Notes: a model not told the origin generated them from the letters alone. A stretch of DNA of 64,000 nucleotides from Capnocytophaga leadbetteri (GCF_003054025.1 NZ_QBKG01000006.1:62001-126000), one strand, 5' to 3'. Numbered from the stretch's first letter, positions 52,614 to 62,494 are shown. Numbers and translations: made by a program.

Positions 52614-53042
52614 TCAAATATAAGCGACCCACATATTTGTCCTTCCTCCTTTCCTATCAAAAGCGGCTCCCACCTCTCCCCAGACAAACTCCCACTCTTC
52701 CCCTATGTGTGCTGCAAGCCATTTTTTATATAGTTTTTCGGTTTGTAGTTCATATTCCTCTGTCCAGTTTTCCCAAGGTGTATATCTTTCTTTCATAGAA
52801 AAAAATATCGTTTCGAGTTTTTCTCCTTCAAAACAAATAGAAATATCAAACTCTTTTCCCTCAAAAGGACATTTTTCAAAATAAATCCAATAAAACCCTG
52901 TCCCCACATCCCAGATATCATTATCAGGAAACAGCTCTCTGAGCGAGGAAAAAGTAGTTTTAGAAGAAATCACTACACCGTTTATAAGAAAAAAATCTCC
53001 ATTTTCAGTATCTAAAAATAATATAGATTTTGTGCTGTTCAT
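52614..53042 (-). CDS. Hypothetical protein, immunity-like
   Basis: I do not recognise this 142-residue protein. It is soluble, acidic and rich in Phe, Trp and Tyr (GTGFYWIYF, EEWEFVWGE), with alternating strands and two helices. Such single-domain proteins often are immunity proteins of polymorphic toxins, but no family motif is identified, so this is only a suggestion. It lies inside the 915-bp insert in the Abi_2 gene, 49 bp after a truncated gene of the same strand. Confidence 0.5.
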   Translation of the reverse strand: MNSTKSILFLDTENGDFFLINGVVISSKTTFSSLRELFPDNDIWDVGTGFYWIYFEKCPFEGKEFDISICFEGEKLETIFFSMKERYTPWENWTEEYELQTEKLYKKWLAAHIGEEWEFVWGEVGAAFDRKGGRTNMWVAYI

Positions 53043-53091
53043 TTTTTATTCTATTAAAATATTTTTAATTTTATGGCTGCTTGCTCAAATC

Positions 53092-53502
53092 TTACATTTC
53101 CTCTCCTATGTCTTTTAAAAAATCATCCATCGCCTCAAAGGAACTTTCTGATGAAGATGCATACACCAGCTGCTCACCTCCATCTAAAACCACTATGCTG
53201 TCAGTAGCCCCGCCATAGAACTCCGCCCCTTGTAACCAATGGCGTATAGCGAAAGGCTTTTTGGGAAAATGGGCTTTTATAGCATCCAAATCTTCGGAAG
53301 TAATGAATTTAAATCCTTCATAAGTATAAGGCAAAGCAAATACCGCCTGCAAGTGAGCCATAGCCAACAAAAATTCAGATAATGTATCGCATTCCACCTG
53401 CCATTCTTTTTGGTTATAGCTAACATATACCTTAGGGTTTTCTTCGCCTAAATCTCCCTTTGCGATTGCCCATAAACAACAATTTTGATTTTTCTTATAA
53501 AA
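53092..53502 (-). pseudogene. C-terminal fragment of an immunity-like protein
   Basis: An open frame that starts at the insert border; the only candidate starts are GTG 53397 (101 residues) or none. The upstream frame encodes WAIAKGDLGEENPKVYVSYNQ, which looks like the middle of a SUKH/SMI1-type or related immunity protein, so the gene appears cut at the border and lacks its 5' end. The C-terminal part (LSEFLLAMAHLQAVF, then FEAMDDFLKDIGEEM) is well formed. Family is not certain. Confidence 0.45.
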
Positions 53503-53505
53503 TTA
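53498..53505. repeat. 8-bp direct repeat TAAAATTA (copy 2)
   Basis: Left border of the insert, inside the Abi_2 N-terminal fragment, identical to 52583-52590. Confidence 0.55.
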
Positions 53506-53663
53506 TGATTTTTATCAGTAAACGGACACCAATAAAAACCTAATCTATAATATCCTATATCTAAAAGATGTTCTTTTATCTTATCTTCTTTTAAATCAAA
53601 TTTCATTCCCCTTGATGCTAATTTTTCTATCTGTTGAGCAAAATCTGTAGCTATATTTCCCAT
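53499..53663 (-). pseudogene. Abi_2 family protein, N-terminal part of a split gene
   Basis: The first 55 codons of an Abi_2 gene, MGNIATDFAQQIEKLASRGM to FTDKNHNF, matching the family's start (QIxxLxxRGx and IGYYRLxxYWxPF). After residue 55 the frame runs into the insert and stops at 53448. The reading frame continues in phase at 52589. The 55-residue stump alone should not be functional. Confidence 0.7.
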
Positions 53664-53834
53664 AAAAAATCTTTTAAATTAATGCAAAAATATGTTATTT
53701 TTTCAGATTAACAAGTGTAATAACAAAAGTTTATTTCTACATAGCACTAACATTAGGTTAGTAATCTATGAGAATATTTGTTACTTTAAGTAATAATATA
53801 TACATTTGCGGAGTAATTAATAAAAAATAAGCAT

Positions 53835-54440
53835 ATGAAACTGATGAAGTATTTTATTTGTACCCTATTGTGTGTTTGCAGTTGGGGGTTATCGGCTCAA
53901 GAAGACAATACTTTCCTATCTAAATGGGGAATAGAATTTGGTGCAAGCGTAGGGCGCGCTCAGCTTACAGGTAATGAGTTGGCACTGAACGGAATGACCT
54001 CTAATGGTAATTGGTTAGTGAGCTATTACGCCACCGAAAGGGTGCGCTTTCAAACAGGTATAACTATGTCGCTATTTAGCAACGGAAGCCTTACCGCTGA
54101 TAACTACTACAATACCAATGCTACCTTTATAGGTATTCCTGTTAAAATAGTCTTTTCGAAAATCGAAATTGCTCCTAAAAAAGCGGCTATAGTACTCGGT
54201 ATAGGGGTGCAAGCTAACAAGGCTATAAACTACCAGCTGGAAACAAAGGATTTTAGCAAAAGTACAAGCAGCGGGAGTGTATTTTTAGGAGTACCTATGA
54301 GTCTAGGGGTAGAAAGTAAGTTATCCGATAATTATACTTTAGGCTTTTACCTCTCAACCCAAGTGGTAACCAAAAGCTATAAAAACTACCGCCTACAAAA
54401 TAATGGTTTGTTAAGAGTTGCGGTATCTTATCGTCTTTAA
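53835..54440 (+). CDS. Outer membrane beta-barrel protein
   Basis: A 201-residue exported protein: signal peptide ending near SAQE, then alternating strands that end in LRVAVSYRL with a terminal Leu, as in small eight-to-ten-stranded outer membrane barrels (PorT/OmpX-like). A TACATTTG box at 53811-53818 lies close to the start, but no well-spaced -33 box is seen. It ends before a terminator at 54451. Function unknown. Confidence 0.75.
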   Translation: MKLMKYFICTLLCVCSWGLSAQEDNTFLSKWGIEFGASVGRAQLTGNELALNGMTSNGNWLVSYYATERVRFQTGITMSLFSNGSLTADNYYNTNATFIGIPVKIVFSKIEIAPKKAAIVLGIGVQANKAINYQLETKDFSKSTSSGSVFLGVPMSLGVESKLSDNYTLGFYLSTQVVTKSYKNYRLQNNGLLRVAVSYRL

Positions 54441-54450
54441 AAGGTCTTAC

Positions 54451-54485
54451 AAAAATCAAACAATCAATGAGATTGTTTGATTTTT
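54451..54485 (+). terminator. Intrinsic terminator after the outer membrane protein gene
   Basis: A 15-bp stem, arms AAAAATCAAACAATC (54451-54465) and GATTGTTTGATTTTT (54471-54485), loop AATGA, followed by T. Confidence 0.88.
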
Positions 54486-54532
54486 TTATAGTATTTCTTT
54501 CTATTTTTTAGACAATTATTAGACACTTACTC

Positions 54533-54565
54533 TTCGCTCTTTTTTCGCTTATCCTTCGCTCTTCC
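54533..54565. repeat. 11-bp tandem repeat array, three units
   Basis: Three units in 11-bp register: TTCGCTCTTTT, TTCGCTTATCC, TTCGCTCTTCC. It lies upstream of the aroB promoter and belongs to the same family as 17035 and 38548. Confidence 0.75.
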
Positions 54566-54619
54566 TGTATGGTTTGTATATCGTTTGTATAGGGTAGGTG
54601 GCTTTAGAAAATTTTTCTG

Positions 54620-54651
54620 TTTGCTCATCTGCTGATTGTTTATTATTTTTG
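54620..54651 (+). promoter_or_regulatory. Promoter for aroB
   Basis: TTTG (54620-54623), 20-bp spacer, TATTTTTG (54644-54651), 22 bp before the aroB ATG. Confidence 0.7.
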
Positions 54652-54673
54652 CAGCATTAAATTTGATTAAGAT

Positions 54674-55747
54674 ATGTACCCAGATAGTATTCAAGCACAA
54701 CACTACCAAGTATATTTTAACGATGAAGGCTTTGATTTCCTCAATCGTTTTGTGGCTGAACAACGCCCCTCTAAAATATTCCTTTTAGCCGATAAGCATA
54801 CTAACGAATGTTGTACCCCTATAGTGCTATCGGTTTTGGCTACTGATATTCCCTTGGAAATCATAGAAATAGAAGCTGGAGAACCCCATAAACACATCGA
54901 TACTTGTACCCAAGTGTGGTACGCCCTCTCTGAACTGGGAGCTGACCGCAAAAGTCTGCTTATCAATATAGGGGGCGGGGTCGTTACTGACTTAGGTGGT
55001 TTTGTCGCCTCTACTTATATGCGCGGTATCCCTTTCATCAATATACCGACCAGCTTGCTGGCGATGGTTGATGCTTCAGTAGGCGGTAAAACAGGTGTTG
55101 ATTTGGGTGCTCTTAAGAACCTTGTGGGGGTGATTAACAATCCGAAGGGGGTGCTTATCTACCCTGATTTTCTCGCTACTCTGCCCACTGAAGAACTGCG
55201 CAGTGGTATGGCGGAAATGTTTAAACACGGACTGATAAGCGATGAGGGCTATTGGCATAAGATGTGTAACCTAAGCGAACTGACTGAGGCTCACCTCGGT
55301 AGCCTTATCTATGAGTCGGTAGTTATCAAAAACGAAGTAGTAACCCAAGACCCTACCGAAAAAGGATTGCGCAAGACGCTGAACTACGGGCATACGCTGG
55401 GGCACGCTATAGAGTCGTATTGCCTACAAAACCCTAACCGCGAACGACTGCTACACGGCGAGGCTATCGCTATAGGTATGGTACTGGCGACTTACCTATC
55501 GGTGAAAGAATTAGGCTTTTCAATGGACAAATGCGACCAAGTGAAAGCTGTTTTGGGTGAATATTTCAAAAAACAAGATTTTACCTATGAAGAAATCACC
55601 GATATTTGTCAGTTGATGCGTTTTGACAAGAAAAATGTAGGTGGAAATGTACATTTTGTACTTTTAGAGGCTATAGGAAAGCCCAAAATAGACTGTATAG
55701 TGCCTTACGAAGAGATTTATAAGGCATTTGAATATTATTTGAATTAG
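54674..55747 (+). CDS. aroB: 3-Dehydroquinate synthase
   Basis: AroB converts DAHP to 3-dehydroquinate in the shikimate pathway, using NAD and a metal. The 357-residue protein has the [19 protein letters not shown]-binding segment (about 96-111), [19 protein letters not shown] (about 119-137), the metal-binding [13 protein letters not shown] and the [11 protein letters not shown] motif. Start at ATG 54674, 22 bp after the promoter. The metalloprotease gene begins 14 bp after the stop. Confidence 0.95.
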   Translation: MYPDSIQAQHYQVYFNDEGFDFLNRFVAEQRPSKIFLLADKHTNECCTPIVLSVLATDIPLEIIEIEAGEPHKHIDTCTQVWYALSELGADRKSLLINIGGGVVTDLGGFVASTYMRGIPFINIPTSLLAMVDASVGGKTGVDLGALKNLVGVINNPKGVLIYPDFLATLPTEELRSGMAEMFKHGLISDEGYWHKMCNLSELTEAHLGSLIYESVVIKNEVVTQDPTEKGLRKTLNYGHTLGHAIESYCLQNPNRERLLHGEAIAIGMVLATYLSVKELGFSMDKCDQVKAVLGEYFKKQDFTYEEITDICQLMRFDKKNVGGNVHFVLLEAIGKPKIDCIVPYEEIYKAFEYYLN

Positions 55748-55761
55748 AAGAAGGACACCTA

Positions 55762-58146
55762 ATGAAGTATTTTTATAAAAATATCAGTTTGCTATGGTTG
55801 CTGTTATTAGCGAGCCTCTCGGCACAAGGTCAGCAGAGCTATTGGCATAAAGTTGAGTTTGACAGCCAACGCAGTGCTACTAATTTATCGGCTGTGGCAC
55901 AGTATTTTACCTTAGACAAAGACGCTTTTGGCAGAGTGCTGCGCGGGGCTACTACGGCTCGTGGGGCTACAATAGTAGAGATACCCAACGCTGATGGGCA
56001 GCTTATCAGTTACCGCATCAACCCTACGCAGGTACTCTCTGACGAATTAGCACAAAAATATCCGTCCATACTCACTTTTGAAGGGGTAGGCGTAGATGAT
56101 GATTCGCAGCGCATACGCTTCACTTTCAGCGACTTTGGCTTAGATGCTATTATGCAGCAAAACCTACATTACGCCTTTGTGGAAGCTGAAGAGCACGGAG
56201 GCAGGCTTTACCGCGTTTACTACTACAGCGATGCCGAAAAAATACCGTTGCAGTGCGAAACACTTGCTGCCCAACTGCCACAGCCGTCTCCTACCCAACG
56301 CCCTACCTATCAGACAAAAGCTGTACAGCGCACTTTTCGCATCGCGATAGCTTGTACCCCCCAATACACAGAGTATTTCTGGGGGAAAGATGACGCTTTT
56401 GCGCAAGTAGTCAATACTTTAAACCGAGTGAATGCTGTGTATGGACAGCAGTTATCGGTGGCTTTTCAGTTAGTTTCTGACAAAAATATAATCTTTGATG
56501 ATAAAACTAATGACCCTTTTTCGAGTATCAACTACAACGATTGGGACTATAGCTCTGGTGTGCTACAACAATTATTAGACGAGAAAGTAGGTAATGCCAA
56601 TTATGATATTGGGCACCTATTCCACAACGGCAACAACGGAGGCAATGCGGGTTGTATAGGCTGCGTATGTAGTCCCGACCGCAAAGGACAAGGCTTTTCT
56701 TCTTATCCTTTTGCGAGAATGGGACGCTTCCGCAGTGCTTTTGATATAGATGTTGTAGCCCACGAAATTGGTCATCAGATGGGCGCAACCCATACGTTTT
56801 CTTACAGACGCGAGTATGGTTCTGATTCGCAAATGGAACCCGGTAGTGGCAGTACGATTATGAGCTATGCAGGGGTGAGTGGTAGCTACGACCTACAAGC
56901 GCATAACGACCCTTATTTTCACCACCGCAGCGTGTATGACATCAGTACCTTTATAGAGATTACCTCTTGTGCTACCGAGCAACCCACCCATAACACTCCG
57001 CCTGACATACCAGACCTGCCGAGCTATACCATACCCAAAGGTACCGCCTATCTGTTAGAGGGTAAGGCTACAGATGCTGATGGCGATGCGCTGCTGTACA
57101 CGTGGGAACAGGCTGATAATCGGACTAATGGGGGAGGTTATTATTACTTTTCGCCGTTGCTCAACAATGGCGCTACGGCACGCTCGCTGCCCCCCTCTAC
57201 TCTACCCTATCGCTATATACCCCGCTTGTCGCGCATAGTGGCGGGGACTCTCACCCAAGAAAACCCTAAAAGGAATGATGTGTGGGAAACGGTATTGAAC
57301 AAAGGGCGTACCCTACATTGGTCGTTTGTGGTGATAGACCGCCCTAATGCTGCTAACCAGATGGGTAATACTGCCTATAAAACCATAGAAGTAGTGGTAA
57401 ATGATGATGCAGGCCCTTTTGTTATCACTTCGCAAAGCCAGCCTACTACGTGGATAATGGGAGAGAAAGTAACTATAAACTGGAATGTTGCTGGCACTGA
57501 CCAAGCCCCTATAAGCGCCAAGAAAATGAAGCTGCTCTTATCTACCGATGGTGGAGAAACTTTTTCGGTAACTCTCACGACGGCTTTGCCTAATACTGGA
57601 AAGGCTGAAATAGAAATACCTACAGGAACTAAAACTACTAAGGGTAGACTGATGCTAAAAGCTGAAGATAATATATTTTTAGCCGTAAATACTGCTACTA
57701 TCACCATAAAAGAAGATACTGATGACGATGGTGATGGGGTATACTCGTTGCACGACAACTGTCCGCACACCTATAATCCAGACCAGACTGATACTGATGG
57801 TGATGGCATAGGCGATGCTTGTGATGACGATATAGACGGCGATGGTATTCCTAACGAGCAAGACAACGAAATAGACCAAGTGCTTATCCCTAATGCTTTT
57901 ACCCCTAATGGCGATGGCATTAACGACTTTTACACTATTATCCGTGCTGAACGCTACCCCCATAACACGCTATACATCTACGATACATTAGGAAATGAAG
58001 TGTATCGTGCCAAAGGTTATAAAAACCAATGGAATGGTTACCACACTAACGGCAAACGCTTGCCGCAAGGGGTATATCAGTACCTTTTTAGTACAGACGG
58101 CAGTAAGCAGCAAGAAAAGCGCGGCTGGCTGTACCTCAATTATTAA
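55762..58146 (+). CDS. Secreted reprolysin-like metalloprotease with T9SS type B C-terminal domain
   Basis: A 794-residue secreted zinc protease. Signal peptide ending near SAQG; a propeptide-like region; a reprolysin-type catalytic domain with [11 protein letters not shown] (334-344) followed by a Met turn in MSYAG; a fibronectin/cadherin-like linker; thrombospondin type 3 Ca-binding repeats ([14 protein letters not shown] near 673-700); and a gliding-motility-associated C-terminal domain (last about 85 residues, [16 protein letters not shown]). That domain is the type B sorting signal of the type IX secretion system. A PorP/SprF partner follows 19 bp later. Confidence 0.92.
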   Translation: MKYFYKNISLLWLLLLASLSAQGQQSYWHKVEFDSQRSATNLSAVAQYFTLDKDAFGRVLRGATTARGATIVEIPNADGQLISYRINPTQVLSDELAQKYPSILTFEGVGVDDDSQRIRFTFSDFGLDAIMQQNLHYAFVEAEEHGGRLYRVYYYSDAEKIPLQCETLAAQLPQPSPTQRPTYQTKAVQRTFRIAIACTPQYTEYFWGKDDAFAQVVNTLNRVNAVYGQQLSVAFQLVSDKNIIFDDKTNDPFSSINYNDWDYSSGVLQQLLDEKVGNANYDIGHLFHNGNNGGNAGCIGCVCSPDRKGQGFSSYPFARMGRFRSAFDIDVVAHEIGHQMGATHTFSYRREYGSDSQMEPGSGSTIMSYAGVSGSYDLQAHNDPYFHHRSVYDISTFIEITSCATEQPTHNTPPDIPDLPSYTIPKGTAYLLEGKATDADGDALLYTWEQADNRTNGGGYYYFSPLLNNGATARSLPPSTLPYRYIPRLSRIVAGTLTQENPKRNDVWETVLNKGRTLHWSFVVIDRPNAANQMGNTAYKTIEVVVNDDAGPFVITSQSQPTTWIMGEKVTINWNVAGTDQAPISAKKMKLLLSTDGGETFSVTLTTALPNTGKAEIEIPTGTKTTKGRLMLKAEDNIFLAVNTATITIKEDTDDDGDGVYSLHDNCPHTYNPDQTDTDGDGIGDACDDDIDGDGIPNEQDNEIDQVLIPNAFTPNGDGINDFYTIIRAERYPHNTLYIYDTLGNEVYRAKGYKNQWNGYHTNGKRLPQGVYQYLFSTDGSKQQEKRGWLYLNY

Positions 58147-58165
58147 ATAAAAAGATTAATATATA

Positions 58166-59098
58166 ATGAAGAAACTCTTATTGAGCCTTACGTTGCTCGC
58201 TCTTGGCCTTGCTAAAGCCCAATCTATAGACCCGTCTTACATTTTCTATCACCAGCATCAGAACTTAGTAAATCCTGCGGCTGTAGGCTTAGAGGTTGGG
58301 CATACTGTGTCGGTAGATATTCGCAACCAATTTCGCGATATGATAGAAGCGCCTCTTACGCAGACTTTTTTTACTACACATCGCCTTTCTGAGCGGGTAG
58401 GAATGGGCTTTTCGATAGCTAATAACAAGGTTTTTATACAAAAACAAGCGGCTCTGTATCTTGATTTATCTTATAGTATCCCTATTAGCTATAACTCTAA
58501 TCTGATAGCGGGAGTGAAGTTTGGAGGGGACTTTTTTAATATTGACGGAGGAGAAATACGCAACTATAACTACCTATACAACAATTTTTACCCTAATGGT
58601 AGCCGTATGCACCCTACTTATTATTACGATTCGTATCTAAGCAGTATTTCGGGTAAGTTTCAGACGAACTTTGGAACGGGCTTATACTATGACCACCCTG
58701 ATTTTTATATAGGTTTTTCGATGCCTAATATGCTGGCTTCTGATAGGGTACGCCTCGATAATGATGTGATGACCTCAATAGCTGAGAATATGTATTACTA
58801 TATATTAGCGGGCTATCATTGGCGCATAGATAGTGATGTAACTATCAAGCCCCGCCTGCAATGGCGTTTGGCTAAAGGGAATACCCCCTCTGCTGACCTT
58901 ACTGTAGCGGGGAACTTTGCCCACCGTGCTGAATTGGGCATTACCTATCGCACTGAGAAAGCGGCAAGTGCCTATGTGCTTTTCGATATACCCAACTACT
59001 ACGTAGCTATAGGTTATGGTTTTGAGAGTTACTTTCAGAGCCACCTCAACCTGCAATCGCGCAACTCTCACGAGTTTTTGGTGCAGTTTAAGTGGTGA
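58166..59098 (+). CDS. PorP/SprF-family type IX secretion outer membrane protein
   Basis: A 310-residue outer membrane beta-barrel of the PorP/SprF family. Signal peptide ending at AKAQS, then the family start FYHQHQNLVNPAAVGLEVG and repeating aromatic strands to the terminal FKW. SprF-type proteins are needed to send type B CTD proteins such as the upstream protease across the outer membrane or to anchor them. The pairing with the protease gene strongly supports that partnership. It ends just before the 8-bp array. Confidence 0.9.
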   Translation: MKKLLLSLTLLALGLAKAQSIDPSYIFYHQHQNLVNPAAVGLEVGHTVSVDIRNQFRDMIEAPLTQTFFTTHRLSERVGMGFSIANNKVFIQKQAALYLDLSYSIPISYNSNLIAGVKFGGDFFNIDGGEIRNYNYLYNNFYPNGSRMHPTYYYDSYLSSISGKFQTNFGTGLYYDHPDFYIGFSMPNMLASDRVRLDNDVMTSIAENMYYYILAGYHWRIDSDVTIKPRLQWRLAKGNTPSADLTVAGNFAHRAELGITYRTEKAASAYVLFDIPNYYVAIGYGFESYFQSHLNLQSRNSHEFLVQFKW

Positions 59099-59103
59099 TT
59101 ATC

Positions 59104-59167
59104 AATTTGCTGATTTGTCGATTTGTCGATTTGTCAATTTGTCAATTTGTCGATTGGCTAATTTGCT
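59104..59167. repeat. 8-bp tandem repeat array, eight units
   Basis: Eight units of the RATTTGYC family (AATTTGCT, GATTTGTC x3, AATTTGTC x2, GATTGGCT, AATTTGCT) between the convergent sprF-like and DUF4249 genes, reaching the latter's stop codon. Confidence 0.88.
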
Positions 59168-60038
59168 ACTTAACTGTGTATTGGAGTGTGGTATATTGTG
59201 ATATGCGGAAAGCTCCGAGAGGGTTTTCGCGTTTGTTAGTGGTATTGACAATATTGCCTATAGGACGGGCTGGAATAGCAAATGGGCTTTGTCTTCCTGA
59301 CTGTTGGATAATCGTCTGTAGGAAGTTTTTATATTCAGGTTGAATGCGGTAGAGAAGAACATTCACTACATCGTCTTTCTTGAGCTTTTCATCATTATCA
59401 ACCCCCGTCATTACGAAGAAAAAGCGGTTATTGGCTATATAGTTATCATCTAAAACACCATAGGTAGTTTTTGAACTATTATTCTGAGCCAATTTAACCA
59501 AATAAGCATTGGCTACTCCATCATTAACTCCCTCAAAATAAAAACGCAACTCTTTACGGTCGCCTAAAAAGCCTCCATTTTCTTTTTGTACAATTCTGTT
59601 AGAAGCTATTACGGGGGCTTCAAGCATCTTATCCTTAGCAGTATATGTTTGTCCGTTGAGCTGTATTATCAGTTCGTAGTTTTTGCCTAACTGAGGCGCA
59701 ATACCTGCAGGAAACACATAACGACTACCCCCCTTTAACGGAGTTAGATTATCAGAGGTTATAGTAGAAGTGCCGTCCCAAAGAGTAAGGTTATAGGTTT
59801 GGCTATCTGAAATAATCTTCACCACAGCATTATTTACTGCAGGGGAGTGTGTTTCAGCAAAATAAGGTTCGGTATAGCTAATATCTACTATAGGATAGGC
59901 TTTTGCTTCACCTTTCTTCCAGTCGAGAGCCGCATCAATCACTAATTTTTGAGGGGCTGTATCTAATTTTAAGTCGATGACCTCTTCGCAAGAAGTCAAA
60001 GCTAAGGCACTGAGGAGTATAATATAAAGATTTTTCAT
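59166..60038 (-). CDS. DUF4249 domain lipoprotein
   Basis: A 290-residue outer-membrane-associated lipoprotein of the Bacteroidota DUF4249 family. Lipobox ALTSC gives Cys17, followed by VIDLKLDTAPQKLVIDAAL, a beta-sandwich region and a C-terminal RENPLGAFRISQYTTLQY segment. DUF4249 genes usually follow TonB receptors and are thought to be their surface partner. It lies 23 bp after the receptor stop. The ligand is unknown. Confidence 0.87.
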   Translation of the reverse strand: MKNLYIILLSALALTSCEEVIDLKLDTAPQKLVIDAALDWKKGEAKAYPIVDISYTEPYFAETHSPAVNNAVVKIISDSQTYNLTLWDGTSTITSDNLTPLKGGSRYVFPAGIAPQLGKNYELIIQLNGQTYTAKDKMLEAPVIASNRIVQKENGGFLGDRKELRFYFEGVNDGVANAYLVKLAQNNSSKTTYGVLDDNYIANNRFFFVMTGVDNDEKLKKDDVVNVLLYRIQPEYKNFLQTIIQQSGRQSPFAIPARPIGNIVNTTNKRENPLGAFRISQYTTLQYTVK

Positions 60039-60061
60039 TCTGTTTGTAATTATTTATAGGA

Positions 60062-62431
60062 TTAGAAACTAAAGTTATACGTTACACTAGGTATAATACC
60101 AAAGATAGAAAGTTTTACGGCCTCATTGCGTTTGGTATCTTCGTTTTCGCGGAAAGAGACGCTCACAGCATTCTTGCGGTTATACACGTTGTACACCCCA
60201 AATACCCACTCGCCTTTCCAACGCTTATTAGTGCGCTCGGGAGTATAGGTAGCCGAAAGGTCTAAACGGTGATAAGTAGGCAGGCGGTATTCGTTGCGCT
60301 TGCTATAAACGGGAAGAGTTTTGCCTAAGTAGCTATAACGCCCTACAGGGTAGTTAGTAGGTAAGCCTGACTGTAGGTTGAACACTGCCCCAAACGTCCA
60401 TTTAGGAGAGGCTTCGTAAGTAGCCGTGATAGAAAGGTCGTGAGGCTTATCGTAAGCTGCACTATACCAATCGCCGTAGTTGATACCTATTTCTTCAGGA
60501 GTACGTCCTTTGGTTTGCATTTCTGATTTAGAGAGGGTGTAGGCTATCCAGCCTGTTAGTTTACCTGTGTTTTTGCGCAATAGCACTTCTAAACCATAAG
60601 CTCTATTTTCTCCTGAAAGTAGCACACGCTCAATAGCCTCATTAGCAACAAGGTTGGCACCATCGATATAATCTAAACGGTTTTGTACTTTTTTATAATA
60701 AGTCTCTACCTCTACGCTGTATTTATCTTCAAAAACATTAGACGCATAGCCCAATGCTACTTGGTCAGCAATTTGTGGTTTGATAAACTCATCACTCGGT
60801 GCCCAGACATTCAAAGGAGAAGGTGATGCTGTGTTAGAAATCAGATGTACATACTGAGCTGTACGTGCATAGCTCGCTTTCACTGACCTAGTATCGCTAA
60901 AAGCATAACTCATTGTAAAGCGAGGTTCAAAATTAGCATACAAGTCGATAATGCGATTGCTACCATAGTATTTAGTGCCTATAGCAGAACCTTGGTAATA
61001 CACTTGTCGGTTGGCATTATACCCTACTGGATTATTGTTAGCATATACATTTACGGTACGTTTCCCTAAACTATAAAAATTACTGAAACGCAATCCGTAC
61101 GACAGCGTAAGGGCTTCTCCTAATTTCTGCTCGGCATCGGCATAAAAGCCCATTTCGGCAGCATATTTATGCTCAAGTATGCGCTCTTGTATAGTAGAGG
61201 CAGAGGTTTTAGGTACTATTTTACCAGGTTTAAACACATAGTATAAGCCTTGAAATCCATAAGTGAGTTTGAATTTTTCGGAAATATAGTTTTTGAAGTC
61301 GTATTTCAGGTTGAAATTCTCAATTCCTGATGTCCATTTCATATCAATAAAGCTAAAATCGAACTTATAGTCGTAATTGCTGTAAATGGCTGAAAGGTTA
61401 GAGAAGAGTTTATCAGTAAAAAGATGATTCCAACGCAAATTTATCAAGGCATTGCCGTAAGTATTGGTAAGGTTTTCGCTAAGTATAAAACTATCGCGAC
61501 CAAAATAGCCAGAAAGATATAAAGCGTTATTAGGATTTAGCTGATAAGAGAGCTTTGTATTGAGGTCATAGAAATAAGCTGAGTTTTTGTTATCACTCAA
61601 CTTCAAGAAAAGATGTGCATACGAAGCACGCCCCCCAATAAGAAAAGAGGCTTTGTCTTTTACAATAGGTCCTTCGGCTAGTAAGCGAGAAGAGAGTGCC
61701 CCTATACCGCCTGTAGCAGCAAACTTATTTTTATTACCTTCTTTTTGATAAATATCTAAAACAGAAGCGATACGCCCCCCGTAACGCGCCGGTATTCCGC
61801 CTTTGTAGAGCTTCATATCGCGTACGGCATCAGCATTGAAGACGCTTAGAAAGCCGAAAAGATGAGAAGCATTGAAGATAGTAGCCTCATCGAGAAGCAC
61901 CAAGTTTTGGTCGGCAGCCCCTCCACGCACATTGAAGCCTGATGATGCCTCGCCTGCATTGCTAACTCCAGGCATCTGCATTAGGGTTTTAATAATATCT
62001 ACTTCGCCTACTAATACTGGAAGCTTTTTCACTGTAGTAATAGGAATAGTAGCTACACTCATTTCGGGTTTGCGTACCTCTGTTTTCTGCACCGTATTAT
62101 GGGCAGTAATCTCTACCCCTGTCAGTGCAATTTCTTCAGGTATTAGCTTGTAGTCTTTGCGAATATTTTTATTGAGGACTATTGTTTCTTCGCGAGTGCC
62201 ATAGCCTATATATTCTATTGATAGGGTGTATTTTCCCTCTGGAAGGGTAATAGAATAAAAACCATACTCGTTAGTAGAAGTGCCGGTGTGCAGTTCTTTG
62301 ATAACGAAGTTTACCCCTAATAGCTTTTCGCCATTAGAAGCATCGGATATCGAACCACTAAGCGTATATTTATGTTGAGCAAAAATAGCAGTTGTTATTA
62401 CTAAAAAAAATAGTAGTAAGCACTTTTTCAT
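60062..62431 (-). CDS. TonB-dependent outer membrane receptor with carboxypeptidase-like N-terminal domain
   Basis: A 789-residue TonB-dependent receptor. I chose ATG 62431, which gives a clear signal peptide (KKCLLLFFLVITTAIFA); the longer frame from 62482 does not. A carboxypeptidase-D regulatory-like domain (about 22-105) precedes the plug (about 125-235, including GEASSGFNVRGGAADQNLVLLDE) and a beta-barrel ending in SVTYNFSF. It is paired with a DUF4249 lipoprotein, a common Bacteroidota arrangement. The promoter at 62463-62494 overlaps the upstream terminator tract. Confidence 0.93.
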   Translation of the reverse strand: MKKCLLLFFLVITTAIFAQHKYTLSGSISDASNGEKLLGVNFVIKELHTGTSTNEYGFYSITLPEGKYTLSIEYIGYGTREETIVLNKNIRKDYKLIPEEIALTGVEITAHNTVQKTEVRKPEMSVATIPITTVKKLPVLVGEVDIIKTLMQMPGVSNAGEASSGFNVRGGAADQNLVLLDEATIFNASHLFGFLSVFNADAVRDMKLYKGGIPARYGGRIASVLDIYQKEGNKNKFAATGGIGALSSRLLAEGPIVKDKASFLIGGRASYAHLFLKLSDNKNSAYFYDLNTKLSYQLNPNNALYLSGYFGRDSFILSENLTNTYGNALINLRWNHLFTDKLFSNLSAIYSNYDYKFDFSFIDMKWTSGIENFNLKYDFKNYISEKFKLTYGFQGLYYVFKPGKIVPKTSASTIQERILEHKYAAEMGFYADAEQKLGEALTLSYGLRFSNFYSLGKRTVNVYANNNPVGYNANRQVYYQGSAIGTKYYGSNRIIDLYANFEPRFTMSYAFSDTRSVKASYARTAQYVHLISNTASPSPLNVWAPSDEFIKPQIADQVALGYASNVFEDKYSVEVETYYKKVQNRLDYIDGANLVANEAIERVLLSGENRAYGLEVLLRKNTGKLTGWIAYTLSKSEMQTKGRTPEEIGINYGDWYSAAYDKPHDLSITATYEASPKWTFGAVFNLQSGLPTNYPVGRYSYLGKTLPVYSKRNEYRLPTYHRLDLSATYTPERTNKRWKGEWVFGVYNVYNRKNAVSVSFRENEDTKRNEAVKLSIFGIIPSVTYNFSF

Positions 62432-62462
62432 AAATAATCTATTATTTTGTATTATTTGGGTG

Positions 62463-62494
62463 CAAAGGTACGAATAAAACATTTCGTGTACAAA
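62463..62494 (-). promoter_or_regulatory. Promoter for the TonB receptor-DUF4249 pair
   Basis: Minus strand: TTTG (62494-62491), 20-bp spacer, TACCTTTG (62470-62463), 32 bp before the start. The TTTG ends the T tract of the OmpA terminator. Confidence 0.75.

Larger units (their letters stand above)
52591..53505. other. 915-bp insert interrupting the Abi_2 gene
   Basis: Removal of 915 bp between the TAAAATTA copies rejoins Abi_2 at NHNF-RLET in frame. The insert carries one complete small gene and the 3' part of another, both on the minus strand, and no transposase. It looks like a fragment of a small-gene cluster rather than a known IS element. Confidence 0.6.
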
